Assembly (NCBI GenBank): GCA_002049455.2
Contig: KV918765.1
Coordinates: 124,001-188,000, forward strand
Reading direction: 5' to 3'
From: Porphyra umbilicalis
Taxonomy: Eukaryota; Rhodophyta; Bangiophyceae; Bangiales; Bangiaceae
DNA: 64,000 nt
The notes beneath the pieces were generated by a model. That model was not told the origin of the DNA, searched no databases, and worked only from the letters and a program-made list of their open reading frames with translations. Of this stretch, positions 10,204-22,453 are shown piece by piece (position 1 is the stretch's first letter; each line of letters starts with the position of its first letter). A program made the position numbers and the translations under genes.

Positions 10204-11532
10204 GATTTGTGCACGGGTGATGGCGAGGAGCCTCCCCAGTTGGTTTCCAGGGCCACGTGGTTTAGGAACCAGGCAAACAAGCGCCGTCGGTTGTCACATG
10301 GTGGTACGGCTGGTGGCTTTTCCGACAGTGGCTCTGTGCCGGACAAAGAGAACCCCCAAGCTAGGCACGGCGGCGGACCTGGATGCTCTGGGGGAGAGGA
10401 GGACTTGGTTGAAAAGATTCCACCAGGACCTGATCACATGGATGAAGGGGGGGCCGCTGCCTGCAGCGAGGATAGCCCCCTTAGTGCCAATCAAGATGTG
10501 AATCAGGCTGGTGAAGACGATGAGAGCAGCGCGGCAAGCTCGGACGTGGGGTCTGTGGACTCCACGGACGTTCCGCCCGCAGCTTTCGTCGTGGAGGAAG
10601 CAGACGACGCCGGCCCAGCCCGTCCCATATTGGAGCCGGCTGGAATGCCGCAGTCTGTAATACAGGACGCCGTAATCTCGAATGAGGTGCTACCTCCCGT
10701 GGAGCAATTTTCTGAGAACCGGGAGGATTTGGCGCTGTTCGCACACGCTGCGGCTCATGGTTTGACGGAGGAGGCGCTTGCCGATTTGCTGAAGCTGAGC
10801 GTATGCAAAGCTCGGTATCGAACGCCGTATCTCATGGAAAATTTTATTGAGGCCAGCGTGCATGTGGCACAGCGCCATGTCGACGCTTGCCTCAACGGCT
10901 GCCTCGCCTTCACGCACACACGGAAGCAGCAGACCACATACGACGCATGCGAAACGGCACGGTACGACGCCAATGGGAAACCTGTTAAGCAGGTGACTTA
11001 CTGGCCTCTGACTGCCTGGCTGACTCAGATGCAGGGCGACCCAGTTTTGGGTCCGGCATTGAAGAAGGGCATGATGCACGCTCGGAAGGAGGTCCGGAAG
11101 GAGGGTGCCTCTGAGCAGAAGCGTGGTATCCGCGACTGGTACCACGGCATGACCTTTCTGGAGGCGGTGCGAGCGGGTCTTTTCGCAGAAGACACCGACA
11201 TTGCCCTCAGTTTGTCCACGGACGGCTTTGAGGCATGGCGCCAACGTGGTTTTCAAGGCTGACCAATAATCGTGACCGTATTGAACCTGAGCCCAGGTAT
11301 GCGGACTTGAAACATATGCCAGTTCGTTGTTGCCATAACTACCGGGCCCAGACAACCTTTCGACTTGGACTCGTTCCTTCACCCTCTGGTGGCGGAGCTC
11401 AATGTGCTGGCGAAGGGAATTCCGGGGGTGCGCGTGTTTGGGTCACCAAACCCTGTCACGATGCGTGCTAATGTGTTGCAAATCACTGGTGACATCGTCG
11501 GGAAAGTGTACCACTGTACTTGGGCGTACTGA
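10204..11532 (+). pseudogene. TNP2-type (CACTA/Plavaka superfamily) transposase, N-terminal half, decayed
   Basis: One frame reads through with two internal TGA codons, near 11260 and near 11310. The N-terminal part has a VSRATWFRNQANKRRR segment and a long acidic Ser-rich stretch. A conserved region with a WYHGMTFLEAVRAG segment follows, then the hallmark DIALSLSTDGFEAWRQ of TNP2-like transposases (the first catalytic Asp region), and PIIVTVLNLSP and GPRQPFDLDSFLHPLVAEL after the TGAs. Transposases of this kind cut and paste element DNA with a DDE catalytic core. Only the first half is here; nothing recognisable follows 11532. No ATG precedes the conserved part in frame, so a first exon or the true start has been lost. 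A CCAAT/TATA pair lies upstream. Confidence 0.75.
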
Positions 11533-12233
11533 CCAGGACAGCGTGTCGCATTTCAGATTGAGGTGAAATGGGCCCAGTACACATATTCGCGGGGTTACTT
11601 GCCTCGCTTCCCCACAGTGTTCTTCCAAACTAGTACATCAGCGATTAATCGCGTTTTAAGACGTGCATGTACTGTGACACTGGCCAGTGATGCCTCTGGG
11701 AGGGGGGGTGGTTATCATACACCCCTTCCTCAAGGGCTCTGTGGTGGCCCTGTCCTGACGGAATGCAAATGCACAGGACTTGAAGCGTAGCCGACCATTC
11801 TACTGCAACGTACTCAACCCTGCAGCACCTGCGCGATGCACCTGCGTCTCGCGACGTACACCGACCCCAAGGAGATACGTGACGTGCTCAGAAGCGCTCT
11901 TATGCGGCACAGTGGACAGGCCACGTTACCTCCTCCCAATGCTATACGTTGCTGCTTGATATCCATTTTACAGGGCCTTCAGGCGCCCTCTGGGATAGGC
12001 TCCAGGTCGCTGCTGGGACTCTCACGCCCCCCCCCCCCCCCGCCCCCCCCCGCCCCCAGCCATCCCCGCGAGCTCCCTCCCGGTGCCCCGCACCAACGCC
12101 TGCGCCCGCTTCTTCTCGATGCCCCACCCAGACACAACCCCCAAGAAAAACAAACAAACAAACAAAAGAAGACAATGCAGGCAAAGCAAGACGATAGCCA
12201 GGACAAACACACATACAGAGAACTCAAACCAGA
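11533..12233. other. Non-coding stretch between transposase relic and orphan gene
   Basis: No supported gene. A long poly-C tract (about 12028-12056) and a purine-rich AAACAAACAAAC stretch (about 12147) are present. The part next to 12233 is probably the 3' UTR of the minus-strand gene that ends there. Confidence 0.4.
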
Positions 12234-15200
12234 CTAAGAAGACGCGCTGTCGGCGTCTCCCAGGGAAAAGGGTGAGTCCGACTCCATACTGCCCTCACCC
12301 GGACGGCGGCTCCCCTGCGACCGACGGCGCGTCCAAAGCGCTTTCTTTGGACGCCGGATCTCATTGTCATCCTCCTCCTCCCCGGAGGAACACGGATGGC
12401 GAGGCATGGGACTGGGGATGCGCCCGGTACCGGCACCAAGACGCCGCGGCACGAAAGGCGCATCCGAAGCGCCGCCGCCGCCGCTCGGCCACCCCGAGGC
12501 ACCGTGCGGGCCAACCACGCCAACGAGCCGCCCTCCCTCATAGCCCCCATAGCCGCCGTTGCCACCACAGGCGTCCCCCCCACCACAATCACCGCCGCCG
12601 CCGCCGCCACCGGTGTCCCCCTCGCCACCATCACCACCGCCGCCGCCGCCGCCGCTGCCGCTGGCATCCCCCTCGCCACCATCACCACCGCCGCCGCCGC
12701 CGCCGCCGCCGGCATCCCCCTCGCCACCATCACCACCGCCGCCGCCGTTGCCACCACCGGAATCCCCCCCCCACCATCACCGCCGCCGCCCCCACCGCCA
12801 CCCCCCCGCCGTCCCCACCATCCGCCCCTCCCCCTCCACGAGCCCCGTCACCGTCTTCGCTGTCGTCCACGTCCATGACGACGTTGGATGCGATCTGGTC
12901 CGCCACCCACTCTTGTTCAAAGACGCGCAACGAGTCAAGCTCCTCGGTAGTGACGGCGGAGTCGACGACCGTGTGGTCGTCAACGCTGACGTCGATAGAG
13001 AACTTGGCGCTCGGTACCCCGGGGTGCTCAGCGATGGTCGCTCTGTCCGCACTGTCTTTGTTTGTCTTGAAGACCTTGGCCCAGAAGTCACCGCACTCGT
13101 CCACATTCACGTCCAAGTACTCCAGCTCCTTCGCCCACACCACCCTGGCCGACTTGATGACGCCACCATGCAAGAACGTGTGCATGTGCTTGCCGTCCAC
13201 ATCTTCGGCCAAGTCGCCAGCATCGTCACGGGGGCGCTTCGCTCTCACGCGCTCCTTGTGCTTGGCCATCTTGCGGCTCTCGGGTACAATCGGCCCAGCC
13301 GCGGTCGACGTGTACGCCGCTTTCAGCATGATGCGAATCTGCTTGTCCAAGTACAAGAAAAAAAAGAGAAACGAACAGGCCAGCACAGAAAGCAAAGACA
13401 GTAGCAAAGACAGTAGGCACGAAACAGTCCAATAGCAGGAAGCAAGCAGCAAGCAGCGAACAGCAGCACAAAAACGACAAGTGCAAACGGGCGGCAAGCA
13501 GCAGGCACCAGTACAACGCAGTCAACGGGAAACGAGCAGCAGCACAAACACGACAAGTGAAAACGGCAGAAAGCAGCAGGCACCAACACAAAGCAGTCAA
13601 GGGGCAACCAACAGCAGCACAAACAAGTCGAGTGCAAATGGCAGCAAGGAGAAGGCACCAACACAAAGTAGTCAAATGGCAGCAAGCAGCAGGCACCAAC
13701 ACAAAGTAGTCAAAGGGCAACGAGCAGCAGCACAAGCACGACAAGTGCAAACGGCCGAAAGCAGCAGGCACCAACACAAAGCAGTGAAGGGGGAACCACC
13801 AGCATCACAAACACGACAGGTGCAAACGGACGACACAGTCCCAGGGCAAACAAAAGCAGCACAAACACGACGATTGCAAATGGCAGCAAGGAGAAGGCAC
13901 CAACACAAAGTAGTCAAATGGCAACGAGCAGCAGCACAAGCACGACAAGTGCAAACGGCGGCAAGCAGCAGGCACCAGTACAAAGCAGTCAACGGGCAAC
14001 GAGCAGCAGCACAACCACGACAAGTGCAAACGGCGGCAAGCAGCCAGCACCAACACAAAGCAGTCCAAAGGCAGCAAGTAGCAAGCAGCAGACAGCAAGG
14101 ACCAGCGGTGAAGCAGCAGACAGCAAGGACCAGCGGTGAAGCACAGCACGGCCGACCATTCGTACAGTCAGTATACATCCCGAGCACCGAACGTCCGCAA
14201 TGCAAGCCAGTTGAAATAAGCTGTGCCAGTCCGCAACATCACAAGAGCACCGACCACGCGCATCTCTCACTGCCATTCACTCACACAACACAAGACACCC
14301 CACACCACATGTCACCCGCACCTTTCTGAGAACGAAAGCGAGAGTAGCAAGGCTGACTGTCACGATTGCATCACTCTCTTCTCCGTCAGGAAAGGCGAAC
14401 TGGTCGGCGTCCCCCCCACAGTGGCTGACGGCCGCCAAGTAGGCCATCAGCACGCCGCGCCTCCCCACCGAATCCATCAAGTAACTCCTCCCTTTCAGGA
14501 AGCGGCCCGCCTCCGCCTTGGTCCCGTCGTAGCCCGTGGCTTCAGCCCACGCCCGCACGATAACCTCCTTGAGGTTGTAGTGGACGTTGTTGAGCGCCTT
14601 GCCGAGCCACGGCTTCAGCTTCTTTGGCGACGGCTTACTGCCGTCGCTCTTGGCTGGCACCATAAACTCCTCCTTGAGCAGCGTCTGCGCATCCGCCTGG
14701 CCGACCTTGCCCACCCGCATGACCACCGACTCGAAAAACGTGATGCGACCGTTCAGGGAGTGGAAGACGTCGTCGGCACAGTCCGGCGCTAAGAAGAGGG
14801 TGTGCAGCTTCGTGATGAGGTAGCTGCGCAACGACTGGATCCGCGGCTTGCGGATGCCGCACTCGGTGAACTCGGACTCAGCGCCGCCCTCACCCTTGGC
14901 GGCCGCGACTCGCCGACCACTATGGCGGCGGCGGACACCGCACGTCTTGGCTGCGGGCTGCCGTGGCACGACGAAAATCTCATCTTCGGCGTCGGAGGCG
15001 GCCGCGGCCGTGGTCGCCACGTTGTTCTCGTCCACTCGGAGGCGCTTCTTCGCGGGAAAGTCGACCTTGTCGACGTCGACGTCAGAATCGGCGCCGGCGT
15101 CGGCGTCGGCATTGACGTCTGCGTCCGCGGCACCGACGCCGGCGCCGACACCGGCGCCGACGTCGACAGCGGCCGCCTTAGACTGAGCCTTGTGGTTGGC

Positions 15201-16314
15201 GGATAGCGCGGCCACCGCCCCCGCCACTGCCGCAATCGCCTCGTTCACTTTTCGCGTCTCTAGGGCGGACACGTAGGAGTTGTGCGCCGCCATTGGGGAG
15301 CACAGAAGAGTGTTGGAAGTGGCGGGGTCCCAAGCCGGCGGCGCGACGGGGACGTCCACCCCGTCCACCTGCCACACGAGCTCCCCAGACGCGGCAGCTG
15401 CCGCGGCCGCCATCAACTGCGCCTGCGTGCGCTTGAGACGCTTAGGAGAAGGAGGAACAATGGCTGGTGCCGACTTGGATATCCGCAGAGGTAGTGGCTG
15501 CCCCCCGGTTCCTTTCTTCACCAGATTGCCTCTGCCATTCGACGCAGAGGCAGTGGCCCCCGAAGCGAGCTCCGATGCAGCAGCGGCAGCACCCCCTGGA
15601 ACCGACTTGCGGCCTTGCCAAACGAAATTCAGGCTGGTCTGGCTGTAGGTACACACAGGAAACACACAGTTAAAGCAATCAAGTACCAGCTCATCAGCAC
15701 AAGAAAAGAAGAGCAAGAGCGGTGCAAGCACGCTTTCCGTGTCAGTACATGAGAGCGCGCCACAGAGTACACACTGGAGCACACCTCACATGGACAGTAA
15801 AGCTCTGACTCGGGCCACGGCTCCCAGGACCCACCTACTACAGTACAAAGCACAGGCGCCGGCGCGGTACGTACAATTTCTCGATACCACTTGAAATGAC
15901 TCGATTCTTGTTCCGTGCCGACGAAGCCGCGGCCGTCGCTGGTCGGCCAATGCCGACATTGCAGGCCACGTCGCCGGCCGCAGCACCGCCGGTGTCCGCC
16001 GCCGTGTCCGCCACGACGGCCAACCGAGAGCCACCCCCAGGCACAGTCGGTCTCCCTATCGGCGGCACGCCGGTAGTGACAACGGCATCTGGGCCACCGC
16101 CGGTGTTGGTTGTCTCGGCCACCGTCGCCGCCACCGGTACCGCCGCCACAGGTGCCGCCGACTTGGCGGTGTCCGTCAGTGTAGACGGTGTCGCAGGGCG
16201 TGCCGGTGCGGCTGCACCGCCCGCACCGCCCTCTGTCGCCACGCCCGACGCCGTCCTCGCCACGTCACTCATCGGGCGCAAACGCCGAAAACGTGGATGA
16301 CCACCGCCTGACAT
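12234..16314 (-). CDS. Three-exon orphan gene, acidic/NLS-rich protein of unknown function
   Basis: Proposed exons are 16314-15875, 15642-14322 and 13338-12234, joined by GT-AG introns (donors GTACGT and GTGCGG). The phases agree: exon 1 leaves two bases, exon 2 supplies one, and the second junction is in phase 0. The product is about 955 residues. Exon 1 is Ala/Thr/Pro-rich. Exon 2 has Ala-rich stretches, basic clusters (SPKRLKRTQ, PAKKRLRV), an acidic DADADAGADSDVDVD run and a well-folded-looking domain (from IQSLRSYLITKLHTLFL to VSLATLAFVLRK). Exon 3 continues it (IRIMLKAAYTST, KELEYLDVNVDECGDFWAK), then a Gly/Asp-rich repeat and a charged tail ending SPFSLGDADSASS. One frame change is needed within the Gly-rich repeat (about 12520-12790), at a C/G-rich low-complexity tract. 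I do not recognise the family. Basic clusters suggest a nuclear protein. Confidence 0.6.
12560..12800 (-). repeat. In-frame CCG/CCATCA minisatellite in exon 3
   Basis: Units of about 50-60 bp containing CTCGCCACCATCACCACCGC alternate with CCG runs. On the minus strand they encode Gly/Asp-rich repeats (GDGGEGDAGGGGG). The reading frame of the surrounding gene changes within this tract. Confidence 0.6.
13440..14155. repeat. Minisatellite inside the second intron of the orphan gene
   Basis: About ten imperfect units of roughly 65-77 bp, each with AGCAGGCACCAACACAAAG, a GAGCAGCAGCACAAACACG segment and GACAAGTGCAAACGG. The array fills most of the 983-bp intron proposed at 13339-14321. All open frames through it are products of the repeat. 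Confidence 0.75.
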
Positions 16315-17216
16315 CTCTGTAAAGGGGCAGGCGTGACGAGGAGCGAACCCAGGCGAAGTCTCGGCCTCGGGGGCGGGGGCGGCAAGGGTGGCGCGGGCGG
16401 CAAGGGTGGCGGGGGCGGGGGGAGGCGCGGTGGTGGCAGCGGCCGCCACGGTAGAGACCAGAACGACGTCGTCGTCCGTAGACGGCGACGTGGCCGCGTG
16501 CGCCAACGGCGCGCGACGCCGCCGACCATCAGCGGCAGCCGACAGGGCGGTTTCTGCCACCTCTGGGGCCAGTACGTGGCCAACGGAGACCAGGAGGCGG
16601 CCGAGGAATGGTCCGACAGACATCCTGCTCTGTCAGGGGTCAGAAGAAGACGCGTAAACGGCACCAAGACACAGTCAAAACACCAGGGAGGGGCGTGCGG
16701 GCAGGAGGTCCGGGGGGGGCGGGGGGGGGGGCGGGTTAGGTTGGGACGGTCGACTTGGCCGGCTTGGGAGCCGACTTCGGGGCAGGCGGTATCAGGGACG
16801 GGTTGACCGGTGGCGCAGGTGGGCGGTGGAGCGGTAGTGGAGGAGGGTACTGGTGCTGAGAGCAGCAACTGGGGCACCAAGGTTGGTAACGTACCAGAGC
16901 GGGGCAAGGTCCTCACTTTTGAAGCCCACGGGAGTGGCGCGAGGGACAGCGGGTGCCAGGGGCAGAGGACAGGCGTCAGACTGGTCAAAGACAGGCCGAG
17001 CCACTACCGGGCCACACGGCCCCGCTGGTCGGGCGCGGGCCAAGCAGCGGGCCAAGTCAGGCATGAGCCAAGCGCATGCCCCTCACGCGCTCGCGAGGCC
17101 ACCCTCGCTGGGCGAATCGCTGCTGTTCAGCACAAAAACGATGGTCTGTACTGACCGCGACGCGGTACACTTGGACATGTGACCAGATATGTACTCTGAC
17201 ACACCGAAGAAATGAA
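16315..17216. other. GC-rich flank upstream of the orphan gene
   Basis: No supported gene. It contains G-rich runs (about 16710-16735) and open frames without motifs on both strands. The first few hundred bases are the likely promoter region of the minus-strand gene starting at 16314. Confidence 0.4.
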
Positions 17217-17221
17217 ATCTC

Positions 17222-17643
17222 TGTGAAGCGGGAGGTAGATAGGTAGATGCGTTGGTTTACTTGGATGGCGGCTGTGGACCCACTAGGACCGTCTGATATA
17301 CCCCAGGCGACCCCTCTGCCAGTCCCAGAGACGACCCTCTCTCAGTGCTCCCCCAGGCACTTCCACTCTCCGCGTGTGCAGGGCCTGCGGCGCACCTCCC
17401 AAAGCGGAGCATGCGCCTCCCCGGTGGTAAGCCGCCCACCGCCGCACAATCCAGTCACCACGCCACGCACAATCCCCCCCCGAGCTCACCACGAGAAGGG
17501 GGGAGCTCACCAAGAGATACACAAATCAAGTACAAACAAGTACAAGTCATACACAATGGAATGCCAACAAGTACACGAGCTTGAGTCACAAAGAGCCCCC
17601 GTGTAAGTATAGCTCCAATGGAATTCCCGAGCAGAGCTCAACA
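17222..17643 (-). repeat. 3' LTR of the Copia element
   Basis: 422 bp, the partner of the LTR at 22458-22878. A short polypurine tract (GGGGGAG on the minus strand, just beyond 17643) adjoins it inside the element, as expected for the second-strand primer. Confidence 0.95.
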
Positions 17644-17685
17644 CTCCCCCAATTACATTGGAGTGAATGTAAGTCCACCGGATCG

Positions 17686-18048
17686 GACGGTATCGATACC
17701 GTCCCAAGCACGCTGCGCGATTTTTCTTCGGGACGGTACCGTTACCGTCCACAAGAAAAAATCGCCGTTAGTGCAAAAAACAAAAGGGGCTCAGTCGACC
17801 ACCGCCGACTCGCACAGCAACATGACATACCCCAGCCGACCGTCCGGCCACCACAACCGACCCAAACCGCCCCAAGCAATCCGCGCGATTTTTCTTCGGG
17901 ACGGTAACGATACCGTCCACTAGAAAAAATCGCCGTTAGTGCAAAACACAAAAGGGGCTCAGTCGACTGCCCCCGACTCGGGCAGCAACATGACATACCC
18001 CAGCCGGCCGTCCGAGCACCACAACCGGCCCAAACCGCCGCAAATCCG
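17686..18048 (-). repeat. Palindrome-bearing tandem repeat in the Copia 3' non-coding region
   Basis: A perfect 18-bp palindrome (GACGGTATCGATACCGTC, 17686-17703) is followed by two 168-bp tandem units starting at 17717 and 17885. Each unit opens with a near-palindrome of about 48 bp whose arms are GCGATTTTTCTTC and GAAAAAATCGC around a GACGGTA core, then GGGGCTCAGTCGAC and ACATGACATACCCCAGCC. The array lies between the RNase H end and the 3' LTR. Confidence 0.8.
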
Positions 18049-18122
18049 ATGCCAAACGCAAAGGGCACGCGGCCCGTCACCATGGTCGCTCCGCCAAAGA
18101 CCTCCGCCGACCACGGAGGGGC

Positions 18123-21100
18123 TCAGCATGTGGAAGCAGGACGTGGGGCGGGCGTAGCGCCCAGCCCCGCGTTGCCAAGATCGGCGCCAACGCCAATGAC
18201 GCGCCGAAACAAGACGAACGCCGGGGCCGGCAGCGGCTTTGTCAGCCCGTCTGCCGGCATGTCCACGCTAGGGAGGAAGTAGAACGTCACCTCCCCGCGC
18301 GCCACGTAGTCACGGACCATGTGGTACGCGACATCCACGTGCTTGGTACGCCCGGTGGCTTCGGGGTTGTTAACCAAGGCGAGGCAAGCCTGGTTGTCTT
18401 CCCCCATCGGCACGGCCCCGCCATCGACGCCCAGAGCCGACAGCAGCTTACGTAGCCACAGCGCCTCCTTGGTGGCCATCGCGGCGGCCACGTACTCCGC
18501 TTCGGCCGTCGAGGTTGCCACCGTCGACTGGCGCTTGCTTGCCCACGCGATGGGCCCGCCATTGAGGGTGAAGACGAAGCCTGTCGTCGACCGACGGCCG
18601 TCAACGTCGCCCGCCCAGTCGGCGTCGACAAACACCTGCAGCGGCTCGCTGCCGCCGTAGACCACTCCAAGGCGGGTTGTCCCGCGCAGGTAGCGCAATA
18701 CCCCCTTTGCTGCGCGCATGTGGTCCTGCTCAGGGCACGACATGAAGCGCGACAGCACCCCCACGGCAAAGGCGATGTCCGGCCTTGTCGTGGTGGACAG
18801 GTAGAGGAGGGAGCCGACCAACTCGGCGTAACGGTTATCCGCCGGCAGCAGGTCCTCGCCCGTCTTGGCTAGCTTACCCCTGACGCCATTGGCGCCTTGT
18901 TTGGGGTGGAGGTCTCCATTCCAAACGCCTCCAGCAGCGTCACCGTGTGCCCCGGGTTGCTCAGAGTGAGCGTCTTTGACTCACGGTCACGCATGACCTT
19001 CATGCCAATGAAGTCGTTAACCTCCCCCATGTCACGTACTTCGAACTTTGCCGACACAGAGCGCTTGACGGCAGCAACTCCAGACAGCTTCTCGCCCGCC
19101 ACGATAAGGTCGTCGACGTACACGAGGATGAAGACGCGCCCGTGCACAGGGTGGCACCACTCGTAGAGGCACGGGTCTACCTTGGATCGCAGTGCACCGA
19201 TCTCCTTGAGCTCCTTGTCGAGCTTGATGCCCCACAGCCGCCCAGCCTGCTTTGTCCCGTAGAGCGCCAGGTTAAGCCGACACATCTCCTCCACGCCCTC
19301 CGGCTCGATACCGTCGGGGAGTTTGATGTACATCTCCTTGTCCATCTTGGCGTTGAGGAATGCTGTCTTGACGTCGACATGGTGAACCTCCCAGCCCGAG
19401 GCTGCAGCCACAGCAAAGAGGGCCCGTGTGGTAGCCGCGCTGGGCACCGGCGCCCACGTCTCGTCAAAGTCCCGCCCCGGCACTTGGTTGAAACCTTGGG
19501 CCACGAGGCGAGCCTTGTAGCGCGTCATCTTGCCCTCCGCGTCGTGTTTGATGTCGAACACGAAACGCGTCTTGATGGCCTTGTGCTTCTTGTTGTTCAC
19601 CTTAATCTTGGACCAGGTGCCAAGCTTCTTGTGCGCTGCCACCTCCTCCTTGATGGCCTGCTTCCAGCGCGGCCAATCAGAACGAGCACGTGCCTCTTTC
19701 TCCTTTGCCGGGGGCTTGTGTAGGTCGCAGCCCGACTCAGCCGCACTCTTGGTACCGCTTGCCAAGTACGCCTTGGGCTCCTTCTCCCACCATGTTACCT
19801 TGGGAGCTGGCTTTCGCTTTGAGCGACGAGGCCCAGGTGCGGCGCTGTCACAGGTAGCAGGTCCTTGACCGCCCGCCAGTGTTGAGCCATCGGAGCAATC
19901 CTCGACGTCCTCCTCGCTATCTTCAGCAAGGGAGGGAGGACCGACTTCTTCGTCGCTGTCAGAGGTGTCGTCGGGGGCGTACTCGTCCTCTCGCCCGCGT
20001 TCAGCGTCGAGCATGTCCATTGCCCCTTCCGTGGCGTCATCCTTGCCGCCGTCATTTCCCGCCGTCAGTCGAGGACCAGCGCTTGATCCGACTGCCGACG
20101 TCTCGACCTTAGCTGGGTTCTCCTCCATCAGCACGTCTCGATGCTCGAAGACTTGGTTTGTCTCGTCCTCGAGGATGCGGTAGGCCTTGCCACCGACAGT
20201 GTAGCCGACAAAGCGGCCGACGTCGGTCCTTGGCTCCAGCTTGCGTTGCTGCTTCTTGGGCTTGAGCGCCCACGCCCCACTCCCCCAAACGCGGAATCCC
20301 GCGACGTTGGGGCGTCGACCCGTTAGAGCCTCCAGCGGTGTCACGTCCAACCCCGCTTTGGGGGACCGGTTGAGCACATGGACGACGGAGGCCAACGCCT
20401 CAGCCCACAGCTCTTCCTCCGCTCCGGCATCGAGCAGAGCAGCACGCACGCGCTCCATCAGCGTGCGGTTCACCCGCTCCGCTTTGCCGTTCTGCTGTGA
20501 CTTGTACGGCGCTGTCATCTCCGACGTGATGCCCTTGTCCTCGTACCATGCCTTGAGGTCGTTGGTGACGTACTCCTTGGCACCGTCATGACGGACGCGC
20601 TTGACCTTGACTCCCGTCAGCGTCTCAAGCTGCTTGATACGCGTCTTGAGAACCTGCGGTGCCATCACTTTCGTCTTGATAGGCGTTGCCGTGATGAACC
20701 CCGTGGAGTCCTCCAGCGCCGTCATAAAGTAGATGGAACCACCCAGCGACTCCGTGAGTGGGCCACCAATGTCGGTGTGCACCAGCTCGCACTTGGTCGT
20801 CGCTGTAGATGAGCGGGGGCTCGGCGCCTGAACCATCTTGCCGTCCACACACGGCACACACACAGTGCCAATGACGCGCTTGGCGTCTGCCACTGACGAC
20901 GGCATGCCGTCGACCATTGTGGCCGCCCGCTTGAGGTTCTCTAACCCCAAGTGGTTGAACCGACGGTGCCACAGCTCCGCCTCCCCGGCTATGCGCGTGG
21001 ATGCCGCGTTAGCCGACGCCTGGACCGGCGTCACCATGAGCACATACTGCTCCAGGTCGTTCACCTTGCCGACCACCGACGCCTTGTCGAGCACCCCGCT

Positions 21101-22453
21101 CAAGCGTACAGCATCCCCGTCGCTAAGAATGTAGCAGGCGTTGTCGACAAACACCACCGCACCTCGATTGCGGTCGACTGCTCGAACCGACAGCAGGTTG
21201 CTAGTCAGGTACGGAACGAGCATAACCTCCCCGAGCACCATGCGCGTCTTGGTGTTTCCTTTGCCAACGTCCATGGAGACGTGGCCGTGCCCCTTGATGG
21301 GCACCTTATCGCCGTTGGCCAAGGTGACCTCGGCCCCGCTTCCCGCCGTCCGGACGGTGAAGCCCTTATCCCCGGCGGCCATGTGGTTGGTTGCGCCAGA
21401 GTCGAGCACCCAGGTTGACAACCCGCGTGTGCTCCCGTGAGCCTTGCTGCTCCCGGCATTGCCGGTGGAAGCAGTGTAGGCCAGAGCGGCACCCGCGTGG
21501 GGCCCGCCGCCTTGGCCGCCTTCACGACCACCACCGCCGGGCTTGCCCTTGCCCTTGGCCTCATCCGCCTTCTTCTTGTAGCAGTCGCGCTGCATGTGCC
21601 CTTTCTTTTGGCAGTAGAAGCACACGACCGACTTCTTGTCGAACGACTTCTTGTGCGCCGCTGCAGCAAAAGCTTGTGACTTGACACTGCCAGAAGGCTT
21701 CGACGCGGCGACGGTAATGCTCCGCTGCTCCACTTGCAGCAGCTTAGCCGTAACGTCCGACATGACGAGCTTGGTGTCCTTGTTCTCCAAGACCGTCCTG
21801 AGCATCCCGTACTCTGACGGAAGCCCCGACAAGACACGCAGTGCGAGCGTGTTGTCGTCCACCGGGTTTCCGAGCATGGCAAGCTCGTCCCGGATCATCT
21901 TGGCGCGCGACGCAAACTTGATGATGTTTTCGTCGTCGCCCTTCTTCAGGCTGCTCAGCTCGTCCATGAGCCGCAGCAGCTGCGCATTGTCACGTGCCTC
22001 GAACATGACCTTGAGCGCGTCCCACGCCTCCTTGGCCGTGTCAACCGACGTGACCGTGTTGAGATGCACGGGCTTGACCGACATCTGGATGGTCGCCAGC
22101 GCCGCCTCGTTCTTGGCGTCCCACGCTTCGACCACCGGGTCGGACTTCTTGTCGTCCGAACCAGAAGCAGGGCGGTCCGTCACGACGGCCGTCCACAGCT
22201 TCTCTTTCTTGAGCTGCGCACGCTGGTACGCCGCCCACACCTTGTAATCGTCGTCCAGCTGCGCGAACCGTGGGCCGCTAAGGCGGCCGTAGTCCGACAT
22301 GTTGACGACAGCGGCGCAACCAAGCACCGCACTGACGACGTCGAAGGCGGTATCGGCCCGCGCAACGCCGGAACACACCGCAACCCGAGCAACGTCGTCC
22401 GACCAGCGACCGCAGGGAAGACGACGATGACCACCAGCGACAGCTGGGCCCAT
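18123..22453 (-). CDS. Copia gag-pol region
   Basis: Polyprotein region of the LTR element. In order: gag (from about 22300), a CCHC zinc knuckle (CFYCQKKGHMQRDC, about 21630-21590), aspartic protease (LDSGATNHM, about 21400), integrase with GAG-pre segment (LWHRRFNHLGLENLKRA, about 20960) and catalytic core (DIGGPL, about 20770), reverse transcriptase (VDVKTAFLNA; YVDDLIV near 19110) and RNase H (from TTTRPDIAFAV to about 18200). All parts expected of Ty1/Copia are present; the region carries about one break. The products would form particles, copy the RNA and insert the DNA; here it is described as an old copy only. Confidence 0.93.

Noticed and set aside
13440-14155. Open frames of up to 280 codons through the minisatellite
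   Set aside because: Products of the repeat period; the tract lies inside a phase-consistent intron.
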